Origin: an uncultured Bacteroidales bacterium
GTDB taxonomy: Bacteria; Bacteroidota; Bacteroidia; Bacteroidales; UBA11471
DNA length: 64,000 nt
Assembly: GCA_947625885.1 (NCBI GenBank)
Contig: CANQQA010000003.1
Span: 1-64,000 of the forward strand
Reading direction: 5' to 3'
The notes below the pieces were generated by a model, which saw only the letters and a program-made list of their open reading frames with translations, had not been told where the DNA came from and did no database searches. Positions 43,096 through 50,708 of the stretch are shown in pieces (the first letter of the stretch is position 1; every line of letters begins with the position of its first letter). Made by a program: the position numbers and the translations under genes.

Positions 43096-43941
43096 ATGCG
43101 GTATATCGAAACACGCTTCGAGGTGCGTGCCGGCGACGTAACGCTCGTTACCGACCTGCTCGCTGCCCTGCTTGCCGATGCGGGGTACGAAACGTTCGTT
43201 CCCGACGACACCGGCGTAACGGCATATATCCCTGCCGACAAATACGACGAGTCGCTGCTGCCCGGCATCGTCAGCGAGGTGCCCGTTGCGGGCGAAATCT
43301 CTTTCGAGAGCCGCCCGATTGCCGATAAAGACTGGAACGAAGAGTGGGAGAAAAATTATTTCCGCCCCATTGTCGTCGGCAGCGAATGCGTGATACACAG
43401 TACTTTCCATACCGATGTGCCGGCTGCCCGATACGACATCGTCATCGACCCGAAAATGGCTTTCGGCACGGGACATCACGAAACGACCTCCCTCATGCTC
43501 GAATCCATGCTGTCGTGCGATTTTACCGGCAGGGAAGTCCTCGACATGGGCTGCGGCACGGCGATTCTTGCCATACTCGCCTCCATGCGCGGCGCACGGC
43601 GCGTTACCGCTGTCGACATCGACGAATGGGCGACGGAGAATGCCGCCGAGAACATTCGCCTCAATCATATAAAAAACATCGACGTGTGGTTGGGCGGCGC
43701 CGAGCGGCTCGACGGTTCGCGCACCTTCGACATCGTGCTTGCCAACATCAACCGCAACATTCACCTTGAAAACATGGCGGCATACGCCGCCGTCATGAAG
43801 CCGGACGCGGCGATATACATGAGCGGTTTCTATACCGCCGACCTGCCGCTGTTACAGGCGGAGGCTGCCCGTTACTCTCTGCACTTCCGCTCGCACCGCG
43901 AAAAAAACAATTGGGCGGTCGCCCTTTTCGTCAAGGCGTAG
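43096..43941 (+). CDS. prmA: Ribosomal protein L11 methyltransferase
   Basis: A 281-residue SAM-dependent methyltransferase of the PrmA family that methylates ribosomal protein L11. Diagnostic parts are the N-terminal substrate-binding domain, KMAFGTGHHETTSLMLE, the SAM-binding motif VLDMGCGTAILAILASMRGA, VDIDEWATENAAENIRLN and DIVLANINRNI, the last being the PrmA version of the catalytic N-P-P-Y region. Length is typical of Bacteroidetes PrmA. Follows the TPR-like gene by 4 nt. Confidence 0.93.
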   Translation: MRYIETRFEVRAGDVTLVTDLLAALLADAGYETFVPDDTGVTAYIPADKYDESLLPGIVSEVPVAGEISFESRPIADKDWNEEWEKNYFRPIVVGSECVIHSTFHTDVPAARYDIVIDPKMAFGTGHHETTSLMLESMLSCDFTGREVLDMGCGTAILAILASMRGARRVTAVDIDEWATENAAENIRLNHIKNIDVWLGGAERLDGSRTFDIVLANINRNIHLENMAAYAAVMKPDAAIYMSGFYTADLPLLQAEAARYSLHFRSHREKNNWAVALFVKA

Positions 43942-44039
43942 GCACACGCCGCCAAGTTCATGCCTTTGTATGTAAAAAAGAGATAGTAAAATTTTCTCGG
44001 ATTCATTTAGGAATTATAAAACCTGCCAAAGATGTTACG

Positions 44040-44061
44040 TTTTTATTAAATTTTTGATAAA
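44040..44061 (+). promoter_or_regulatory. Candidate Pho box before the phoB-like gene
   Basis: TTTTTATTAAA (44040-44050) is directly followed by TTTTTGATAAA (44051-44061): 9 of 11 positions match at exactly 11-bp spacing, the period used by PhoB-type direct repeats. A TAAATTTG -7 box follows at 44087-44094 with no -33 box, so activation by a bound regulator is plausible. Confidence 0.5.
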
Positions 44062-44126
44062 CAAGAAAGTGGGCGAAGAATTATCGTAAATTTGCAAGCA
44101 GAAAACAGCGATAAAGGAATATATCA

Positions 44127-44816
44127 ATGAATAAAAGAGTTTTAGTTGTCGACGACGAAGACACTCTTTGCGAAGCTCTCCGATTCAATCTTGAAGCCGA
44201 AGGCTATGAGGTTGACACTGCGAACAGTGCCGAAGCTGTCCTTGCAATGGATATTGCAAGATATGACCTGCTTCTCCTTGATATAATGATGGGGGAAATT
44301 TCAGGAACTCAACTTGCAAAAATTCTCAAATCCAATCCTGCGACGGCATCAATCCCTATTATTTTCTGCACGGCAAAGGATACTGAAGATGATATGGTGG
44401 ACGGTCTTGAACTTGGTGCCGATGATTATATCATGAAACCGTACTCTTTACGCAATGTAATTACGAGAGTTAAAACAGTGCTGCGGCGAACTTCCGCCTC
44501 CGCCGTTCCGGTAAAATCGGATACGGAAAAAGTAACTTATGAGGGATTGACCGTAATTCCGTCCCAAAAACTATGTGTGGTAGATGGAAATGAAGTCAAA
44601 CTTCCCAAGAAAGAATTTGAAATACTGCTTAAACTTTTGAGGAATATCGGTAGAGTTTTCACGCGAGAAGAATTGCTTAATGAAATTTGGCCAGATGAAG
44701 TCGTCGTGCTTGACAGAGTCGTAGATGTCAATATTGCCCGAATACGTCAAAAAATCGGGAAATACGGTAGTTATATAAAATCGCGGTCAGGATACGGTTA
44801 TGGCTTCATGGGGTAA
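44127..44816 (+). CDS. OmpR/PhoB-family response regulator
   Basis: A 229-residue two-component regulator. Receiver domain (1-120) with acidic pocket D9/D10, phosphoacceptor Asp52, Thr82 and Lys104, all in place; winged-helix DNA-binding domain (about 130-229) ending GYGYGF. It overlaps the kinase gene downstream by 17 bases. Together with the adjacent phosphate permease and phosphate-type porin it probably acts as the PhoB-equivalent. The gene is AT-rich (21 G+C in the 60 bases from 44281) next to GC-rich prmA (39 of 60 from 43561), which points to acquisition. RprY-type regulators are an alternative. Confidence 0.88.
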   Translation: MNKRVLVVDDEDTLCEALRFNLEAEGYEVDTANSAEAVLAMDIARYDLLLLDIMMGEISGTQLAKILKSNPATASIPIIFCTAKDTEDDMVDGLELGADDYIMKPYSLRNVITRVKTVLRRTSASAVPVKSDTEKVTYEGLTVIPSQKLCVVDGNEVKLPKKEFEILLKLLRNIGRVFTREELLNEIWPDEVVVLDRVVDVNIARIRQKIGKYGSYIKSRSGYGYGFMG

Positions 44817-46239
44817 AATCACATATTCCAGACGGTTATTCCTTTGGTTGGTCGGATACTCGATATTATTGGTAGTCTGCGTCTTGTTTTTCCAGTATAA
44901 GCGAGAAAAAGATTTCAAGGCTGAGGAACTGAACGCACAGTTGCAGGTTTTGAATGAACGTATCATACACCGGCTTGAGAATGAGAACTTCGACATAAAC
45001 ACTGTAAATGTCGATGACTTTAAGGATTTACGTGTTAGCGTAGTCGATTCTTCCGGTCAGATTATTTATGACAATTCGTTAGATGCGCTGCCTAACGCAA
45101 ATCATCTCCGACGGGAGGAAATTTCAGAGGCAATTCGTTCCGGTGCGGGTTATACCTTACGCCGACATAGCGAAAGCACCGGAGAAACCTATTTCTATTC
45201 TGCACGAAAGGGGAGTAACGGAATTATTGTACGCACTGCCGTGCCTTATTCTGTCTCTTTGAACGGACTTCTGCAAGCGGACAAGGGTTTCTTATGGTTC
45301 CTTGCAGGACTTACAATCATCATGTGTACGTTAGGATATTTTGCGACCCGCCGAGTCGGTCTGCATATCCGGCGGCTTAAACTTTTTGCCGAAAGTGCGG
45401 AGAAAGGAAACAAGATATATGACGATGAACCTTTTCCCCATGATGAATTAGGAGATATATCAAACCATATAGTCCGTTTGTACGCTTCCCTTCAACAAGT
45501 TATTTCGGAGCGAGACAGGGAGCATAGCGCTGCGCTCCATGAACAACAGGAAAAAGAACGCATCAAAAAGCAGCTCACCAATAATATCAACCATGAACTC
45601 AAAACGCCGGTGGCATCAATACAGGTGTGTATAGAAACGTTATTGAACCACCCTGATATGAGCGAGGAGAAGCGTACGGAGTTTTTAACGCGCTGTCTCG
45701 CAAACAATCAGCGACTACAACAACTGCTGTCCGATGTATCTCTGATAACACGTATGGAGGACGGGGCAAAATCCATTGTCAGAGAGCAAATCGACCTGAC
45801 GGAAATTATCCGTAACATTGTGGAAGAAAGAACGGAAGCCGCAGAAAGGCACGGCTTTACAATTCAAAATGATGTTGTAAAACCAATGGAGATGAAAGGC
45901 AACCGCTCACTATGGGAATCCGTTTTCTTTAATCTGATTGATAATGCCATTTCTTACAGTGGCGGCAATAAGATAACCATTGCTCAAATACCAAGCAGCA
46001 ATCAAAAAATCATTCTTACGTTATGCGACAATGGTTGTGGCGTGGCAGAGGAGCATTTACCCCGACTTTTCGAGCGGTTTTATCGAGTGGACAAGGGGCG
46101 TTCACGCGCAGCGGGAGGAACAGGTCTCGGACTTTCCATCGTTAAAAATGCCGTACAATTGCATGGCGGTTCAATTACAGTGTCTAATAATCCGCATGGC
46201 GGTCTTTGTTTTAAGATTATATTAAATAGGGATTTATGA
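44800..46239 (+). CDS. Sensor histidine kinase (PhoR-like)
   Basis: A 479-residue membrane kinase: first transmembrane helix about 13-33, a short extracytoplasmic sensor region (about 34-170), second helix about 170-190, HAMP-like segment, then the HisKA domain with H-box NNINHELKTPV (His265), and the ATPase domain with the N-box (FNLIDNAISYSGG), D-x-G-x-G (DNGCGV) and the G-x-G-L-G-L-S-I-V motif. It phosphorylates the regulator encoded just upstream. The phosphate-related neighbours suggest a PhoR-type role. Confidence 0.88.
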   Translation: MASWGKITYSRRLFLWLVGYSILLVVCVLFFQYKREKDFKAEELNAQLQVLNERIIHRLENENFDINTVNVDDFKDLRVSVVDSSGQIIYDNSLDALPNANHLRREEISEAIRSGAGYTLRRHSESTGETYFYSARKGSNGIIVRTAVPYSVSLNGLLQADKGFLWFLAGLTIIMCTLGYFATRRVGLHIRRLKLFAESAEKGNKIYDDEPFPHDELGDISNHIVRLYASLQQVISERDREHSAALHEQQEKERIKKQLTNNINHELKTPVASIQVCIETLLNHPDMSEEKRTEFLTRCLANNQRLQQLLSDVSLITRMEDGAKSIVREQIDLTEIIRNIVEERTEAAERHGFTIQNDVVKPMEMKGNRSLWESVFFNLIDNAISYSGGNKITIAQIPSSNQKIILTLCDNGCGVAEEHLPRLFERFYRVDKGRSRAAGGTGLGLSIVKNAVQLHGGSITVSNNPHGGLCFKIILNRDL

Positions 46240-46319
46240 AAGAGAAACTTTGCCGGAGCCTTTCTTATTAGATTAGGAGGCATACTGATGATTCTCAAAT
46301 AAACTTCATAAAAGCTCAA

Positions 46320-46363
46320 TCTTTTTGAAATCTTTTTGAAATGTTTTTGGCGCTTGTTTGCAC
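46320..46363 (+). promoter_or_regulatory. Candidate Pho boxes before the Pit-type permease
   Basis: Four consecutive 11-bp units: TCTTTTTGAAA (46320-46330), TCTTTTTGAAA (46331-46341), TGTTTTTGGCG (46342-46352) and a weaker CTTGTTTGCAC (46353-46363). The core TTTTTGA resembles the repeat before the phoB-like gene. It lies 33 nt before the permease ATG, in the spacing expected for a PhoB-type activator site. Confidence 0.55.
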
Positions 46364-46395
46364 TGAAAAATAATGCAAAATTAAACGACAAAAAC

Positions 46396-48675
46396 ATGGA
46401 CATTCTTTTTTTATGTGTCATCATTTTCCTTTTCCTCTTGGCGGTGTTTGATTTGTCGGTAGGAGTAAGCAATGATGCAGTGAACTTTCTGAACTCTGCT
46501 TTGGGAGCGAAAGCGGCTTCGTTCAAACGAATCCTGATTGTTGCATCAATAGGTGTTTTCATCGGGGCGGCAATGAGTAACGGAATGATGGATATTGCCC
46601 GACACGGCATTTTCCGACCGGAACATTTCTCGTTCTATGACCTTATCTGTATCTTCATGGCGGTTATGGTTACCGACATTATCCTTCTTGACATCTTCAA
46701 TTCATTGGGTATGCCGACATCGACCACCGTCTCAATGGTTTTCGAGCTGCTTGGCGCTACATTCGTGGTCGCCCTTATCAAAATGGCAGGTGGAATCGAA
46801 CTCGGTTTCGCCGAACTGCTCAATACGGAGAAAGCATTATCGGTAATCTTAGGAATATTCCTTTCTGTGGCAATCGCCTTCTTTTTCGGAACAGTAGTGC
46901 AATTCTTGTCCCGAATGGTTTTCACATTCGAGTATAAAAGTCGCTTGAAGTGGAAAATAGGAATTTTTGGCGGTATCTGCGCTACGGCAATCGTATATTT
47001 CCTTCTGCTCAAAGGTGCGAAAGACCTTACTTTTATGACTCCGGAGGTTAAGGCATGGATTAAAGAGAACACACAGATCATTCTTGGCGGATGCTTCGTA
47101 TTCTTCACCGTCGTCATGCAGTTGCTTTACTGGTTGAAGGTCAATGTGCTGAAAGTAATCGTCCTTATGGGTACTTTTGCCCTTGCCATGGCTTTTGCCG
47201 GAAACGACCTTGTAAACTTCATCGGTGTACCTCTCACCGGACTTGCCTCCTATCAGGATTATATTGCCAATGGTGGAGGCGATGCACACGGCTTTTTAAT
47301 GGGTTCTCTCAACGGACCGTCGAACACACCGCTTTATTTTCTCATCGGTGCCGGAGTAATAATGGTTACGGCACTTGCTACCTCGAAGAAAGCCCGTAAT
47401 GTCTCTAAGACTGAAATCGGTCTTGGTTCGCAGTACGGTGGCGATGAAATGTTCGGTTCATCAAGAATTGCCCGCAGGCTCGTGCGTTGGATTCTTTCCA
47501 TATTGGCACGGGTAAGACGCATAATGCCATTTCGTGTACGACGTTGGTTCAATCGACGTTTCAATGTCGATGAAACGATAATGGAGCAGGGAGCAGCCTT
47601 CGATCTCATACGTGGTTCTATCAATCTTGTACTCGCCGGAACACTCATAGCACTCGGCACATCGTTGAAGCTGCCCCTTTCCACCACATTCGTAACATTC
47701 ATGGTGGCTATGGGCACATCGCTTGCCGACAAAGCATGGGGACGGGAGAGCGCAGTTTTTAGAGTTACCGGTGTCATCTCTGTTATCGGAGGCTGGTTTA
47801 TCACTGCCGGTGCCGCGTTCATCGGTGCCGGAATAATTGTCCTCGCAATGTACTACGGCGGTCATTGGGCTATGGTAGCACTGGCAGCTCTTACGCTTTG
47901 GCTCATCGTTCGAAGCAACCGGCGTTTTAAGGAAAAGCAGGAGGAGGAAGAAGGAGATACCTTGTTTCAGACTGTCCTCACTACTGATGACAAGCAGGAA
48001 ACATGGAGTCTCACATTGCTGTATATTGTTGAGCAACAGCGGAAGTTTATGGAATATGCTCGGAAACTTTACAGCGGCATAACCGAGTCTTTCATAAAAG
48101 AAAATGCCGGCGGATTGTCAAAAGCCGACAAAAGTCTGGAAATGGAAAAACGGATACTGAAAAATGCCAGACGAAAAGAAACTCTTTGTATCCGTCGTGT
48201 CAATCACGAAACCGCGATAGAGAAAAACGCATGGTTTCATTTGAGCAACGACTGTTGTATGAGCATTCTCTATAATCTCCGACGCATAAATGAAGTGTGC
48301 AAGGAGCATGTGGAAAATAATTTTCTCCCTCTGCCGCCCCGATATGTGAAGGAGTTGGAGATAATCCGTACACAGGTCGATACTCTTCTCAACGACACCA
48401 TTACCCTTATGGACACCGGAAGTATGGAGGCAATCCCGACACTCCGTCGTCGCGGAGATGAAATTAAGGAGATGGTTTCAGACACCTATCATCGTCTGTT
48501 CGACCGGCTCCATGACGGTAATCCCACTACAATGACCGTGCTATACGTCTATATCAACATTCTTCAGGAAACACGGGAGATGACATCTTCATTACGAAAA
48601 TATCTTCGGGCATTTGCCAAACTCCATGATTCCGAATTCCGCTCCCGAATAACTCCTGTTGTCAGTCCGGCATAA
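46396..48675 (+). CDS. Inorganic phosphate transporter (Pit family) with PhoU-like C-terminus
   Basis: A 759-residue inner-membrane permease. The N-terminal ~520 residues hold about ten hydrophobic spans with the Pit-family signatures VSNDAVNFLNSALGAKAAS, NSLGMPTSTTVSMVFELLGA and FAGNDLVNFIGVP, which are the duplicated G-A-N-D-type substrate motifs. The remaining ~220 residues are charged and helical (LYIVEQQRKFMEYARKLYSG, METSSL-type helices), resembling a PhoU/DUF47 domain. It probably moves phosphate by ion-coupled transport, and the tail may sense or regulate. I start at ATG 46396, which puts a hydrophobic helix first. Notable because the pst operon here lacks phoU. Confidence 0.85.
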   Translation: MDILFLCVIIFLFLLAVFDLSVGVSNDAVNFLNSALGAKAASFKRILIVASIGVFIGAAMSNGMMDIARHGIFRPEHFSFYDLICIFMAVMVTDIILLDIFNSLGMPTSTTVSMVFELLGATFVVALIKMAGGIELGFAELLNTEKALSVILGIFLSVAIAFFFGTVVQFLSRMVFTFEYKSRLKWKIGIFGGICATAIVYFLLLKGAKDLTFMTPEVKAWIKENTQIILGGCFVFFTVVMQLLYWLKVNVLKVIVLMGTFALAMAFAGNDLVNFIGVPLTGLASYQDYIANGGGDAHGFLMGSLNGPSNTPLYFLIGAGVIMVTALATSKKARNVSKTEIGLGSQYGGDEMFGSSRIARRLVRWILSILARVRRIMPFRVRRWFNRRFNVDETIMEQGAAFDLIRGSINLVLAGTLIALGTSLKLPLSTTFVTFMVAMGTSLADKAWGRESAVFRVTGVISVIGGWFITAGAAFIGAGIIVLAMYYGGHWAMVALAALTLWLIVRSNRRFKEKQEEEEGDTLFQTVLTTDDKQETWSLTLLYIVEQQRKFMEYARKLYSGITESFIKENAGGLSKADKSLEMEKRILKNARRKETLCIRRVNHETAIEKNAWFHLSNDCCMSILYNLRRINEVCKEHVENNFLPLPPRYVKELEIIRTQVDTLLNDTITLMDTGSMEAIPTLRRRGDEIKEMVSDTYHRLFDRLHDGNPTTMTVLYVYINILQETREMTSSLRKYLRAFAKLHDSEFRSRITPVVSPA

Positions 48676-48705
48676 TTATCTCCGGTAAAAAAGATTGTAT
48701 TTGGA

Positions 48706-48740
48706 ATGATGCAGACCATATCGGTTGCATCATTTTGTGT
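48706..48740 (+). terminator. Terminator after the Pit-type permease
   Basis: ATGATGCA (48706-48713) and TGCATCAT (48726-48733) form an 8-bp stem with a 12-nt loop, followed by a T-rich stretch. Moderate strength. Confidence 0.55.
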
Positions 48741-48746
48741 TTAATA

Positions 48747-48779
48747 TTTTCGTAATGATTCCTATATATTTTTGAAATG
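48747..48779 (+). promoter_or_regulatory. Possible Pho-type repeats before the porin gene
   Basis: TTTTCGTAATG (48747-48757) and TTTTTGAAATG (48769-48779) match at 9 of 11 positions and are spaced 22 bp, twice the 11-bp period. Weaker than the two upstream examples. Confidence 0.35.
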
Positions 48780-48815
48780 ATGTAAGGGTTACTTTGAGGA
48801 GTAATAATTAAAAAA

Positions 48816-49889
48816 ATGATACTCCCTTTACCGATAAAACTCCACAGCCGGATACACATATTATTGGGCAATCCGGCAAATACGCTTGCAAAGTTTATCT
48901 TCTTTTTTTTGTTTGCACTCACATCTCCGATGTATGCTCAAATCAATATCAATAAGGAATATCTTCCGGAAATACACGGTACTATACGTGCCAAGTATGA
49001 ATATGAACCGCCTATTGATAAAGGACGCTTTGAGATACGGAATGCCCGTCTGAGTGTTGAAGGTAAGGCAAGACCCATAGTCCTGTATAAAGCCGAAATA
49101 GACCTTTCGGACGAAGGTAAAATCAAGATGCTTGATGCTTATGTACGTATCCGACCGAAAGATTGGAAATTCACGGTGGGTCAGATGCGGGTGCCATTTA
49201 CAATAGATGCTCACCGCTCTCCTCATCTTCAATTCTTTGCCAACCGATCTTTCATAGCCAAACAGGTAGGAAATGTACGAGATGTGGGAGCTTCGGTGTC
49301 ATGGACTTCCCGATGGTCGACACCGGTAACTCTTGAAGGTGGCATATTCAACGGTTCAGGTTTGACAGACCAGAAAGATTTTTGGACAAATAATTATAAT
49401 TTCTCATTCAAAGCCGAGACATTCATTGCCAAATATCTTAATATAACATTCAGTTGCCAGAAGGCTGATGCCGGAGATGTAAATGTGATGATGTGGGATG
49501 CGGGGACATACTGGCAGACATCGCGCTGGCATATTGAGGGCGAATATATGCGTAAAAACTATGCTCACAATTCATTTACTCCCGTAAACGCAGTTGATGC
49601 CTTTGCCGCCTACTGTCTTCCGTTGAAAAAACTGTCTTCTATATCTTTTCTCGGACGATACGACTATATGAGTAATCATAGCCAAGGCAATAAAGATGCG
49701 GAAGGCAAATTGAAAATTGATGATCCGGAACGGCACAGGCTTACAGGTGGGATAACATTGAAACTCGGAACAGCCAAGCTGCAATCCGATATAAGGTTGA
49801 ATTACGAACAATACTTTTATAAAAAAGGTGTCGTACCGTCTATATCTGAACAGAATAAAATTGTGTTAGAGCTCGTCGCGCATTTCTGA
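48816..49889 (+). CDS. Phosphate-type (OprO/OprP family) outer-membrane porin
   Basis: A 357-residue outer-membrane porin of the OprO/P family (PF07396). An export signal (about residues 20-42, cleaved near M-Y-A-Q) is followed by RFEIRNARLSVEGKA, LYKAEIDLSDEGKIKMLDAYVRIRP and FTVGQMRVPFTIDAHRSP, the family's N-terminal pattern, then alternating beta strands ending in V-A-H-F. The start could be somewhat downstream because the first 20 residues are unusual. With the permease it would complete a phosphate route across both membranes. It sits next to candidate Pho repeats. Confidence 0.85.
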   Translation: MILPLPIKLHSRIHILLGNPANTLAKFIFFFLFALTSPMYAQININKEYLPEIHGTIRAKYEYEPPIDKGRFEIRNARLSVEGKARPIVLYKAEIDLSDEGKIKMLDAYVRIRPKDWKFTVGQMRVPFTIDAHRSPHLQFFANRSFIAKQVGNVRDVGASVSWTSRWSTPVTLEGGIFNGSGLTDQKDFWTNNYNFSFKAETFIAKYLNITFSCQKADAGDVNVMMWDAGTYWQTSRWHIEGEYMRKNYAHNSFTPVNAVDAFAAYCLPLKKLSSISFLGRYDYMSNHSQGNKDAEGKLKIDDPERHRLTGGITLKLGTAKLQSDIRLNYEQYFYKKGVVPSISEQNKIVLELVAHF

Positions 49890-49901
49890 TATTGTATCTT
49901 G

Positions 49902-49927
49902 GAGGGAATCCCTATTCCGATTCCCTC
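49902..49927. terminator. Bidirectional terminator after the porin
   Basis: GAGGGAATC (49902-49910) with GATTCCCTC (49919-49927), 8-nt loop, then T-rich sequence. It overlaps the 3' end of the minus-strand nuclease gene. Confidence 0.7.
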
Positions 49928-50520
49928 TTTTCCGATGCTCCGTTTCTGTCATTCAGTTCTTTCTGTATCACGGAAGCCTGTTCGTAAGCCTCCTTGTCGA
50001 TAGCCTCTTGCAGGCGTTGTTTCAATTCATCTACGGAGCAGTCGCGCAGTGTTTTTCGTTTTATCTGTATGATGGTGGTCAATTCCGGACGGACGGAAAT
50101 TTTTATCGTATCGGGAATGTAGGCAAAATCATCTAAAAGGCTCTTTTTCGCGAAGATAGGCGCATTCAGACGCACCGCCAAGGCTATGGCATCGGACGCG
50201 CGGGCGTCGATGCGCATCTCGGTGCCGTTTCCCGAAAATACCATTTCGGTTTCGTAAATGCCGTTGTGGTATTCGTTGAGGCACACCTCTTTCAATTCGA
50301 TGCCGAATGCCCTCGATACCGACGAAAACAGGTCGTGCGTCAGCGGACGTTTCGGAATGATGCGTCGGGCAAATGCGAGGAGCGACAACGCCTCTGCCTC
50401 GCCCGTTTCGATAGTCAGCTCCCGCTTTCCGTTCTCTTCGATGAGGAAAATCACGAAATTTTCTTTCTGCAACTGATTGCGCGATACGCCTAAAAAATTC
50501 ATGCCTATTTTTTCTTCCAT
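49912..50520 (-). CDS. Bifunctional nuclease family protein (DUF151 + UVR motif)
   Basis: A 202-residue protein with the DUF151/bifunctional nuclease domain (LLAFARRIIPKRPLTHDLFSSV, MRIDARASDAIALAVRLNAPIF) and a short C-terminal UvrB/UvrC-type motif (ELKQRLQEAIDKEAYEQASVIQKELN). The family is linked to RNA/DNA cleavage or stress response, but the bacterial role is not settled. A textbook promoter lies on the minus strand upstream (50567-50597). Confidence 0.88.
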   Translation of the reverse strand: MEEKIGMNFLGVSRNQLQKENFVIFLIEENGKRELTIETGEAEALSLLAFARRIIPKRPLTHDLFSSVSRAFGIELKEVCLNEYHNGIYETEMVFSGNGTEMRIDARASDAIALAVRLNAPIFAKKSLLDDFAYIPDTIKISVRPELTTIIQIKRKTLRDCSVDELKQRLQEAIDKEAYEQASVIQKELNDRNGASEKRESE

Positions 50521-50566
50521 GCTTTCAATCCTCGTTTTAGCACTTCTTCGTTCCTCTTTTCCGAAG

Positions 50567-50597
50567 CAAATATATCGTTTTTTCCGAAAAATTCAAA
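50567..50597 (-). promoter_or_regulatory. Promoter of the bifunctional nuclease gene
   Basis: On the minus strand, TTTG (50594-50597), a 19-nt spacer, then TATATTTG (50567-50574), an exact Bacteroidales consensus. Confidence 0.75.
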
Positions 50598-50708
50598 TCT
50601 TTCTTTGTTTTCATAACGCCGCTGCGTGTCGTTTTATTCTACTTGCTTAGCAGCCTTTCACCGTTTTTACTATTTATTTTCTATCTTTGCCGCTACAAAT
50701 ATTTCGGA

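Noticed and set aside
50521-50708. Cobalamin riboswitch before metH
   Set aside because: The leader between the -7 box and the ATG is only about 20 nt and has no B12-box-like sequence, so there is no room for the aptamer.
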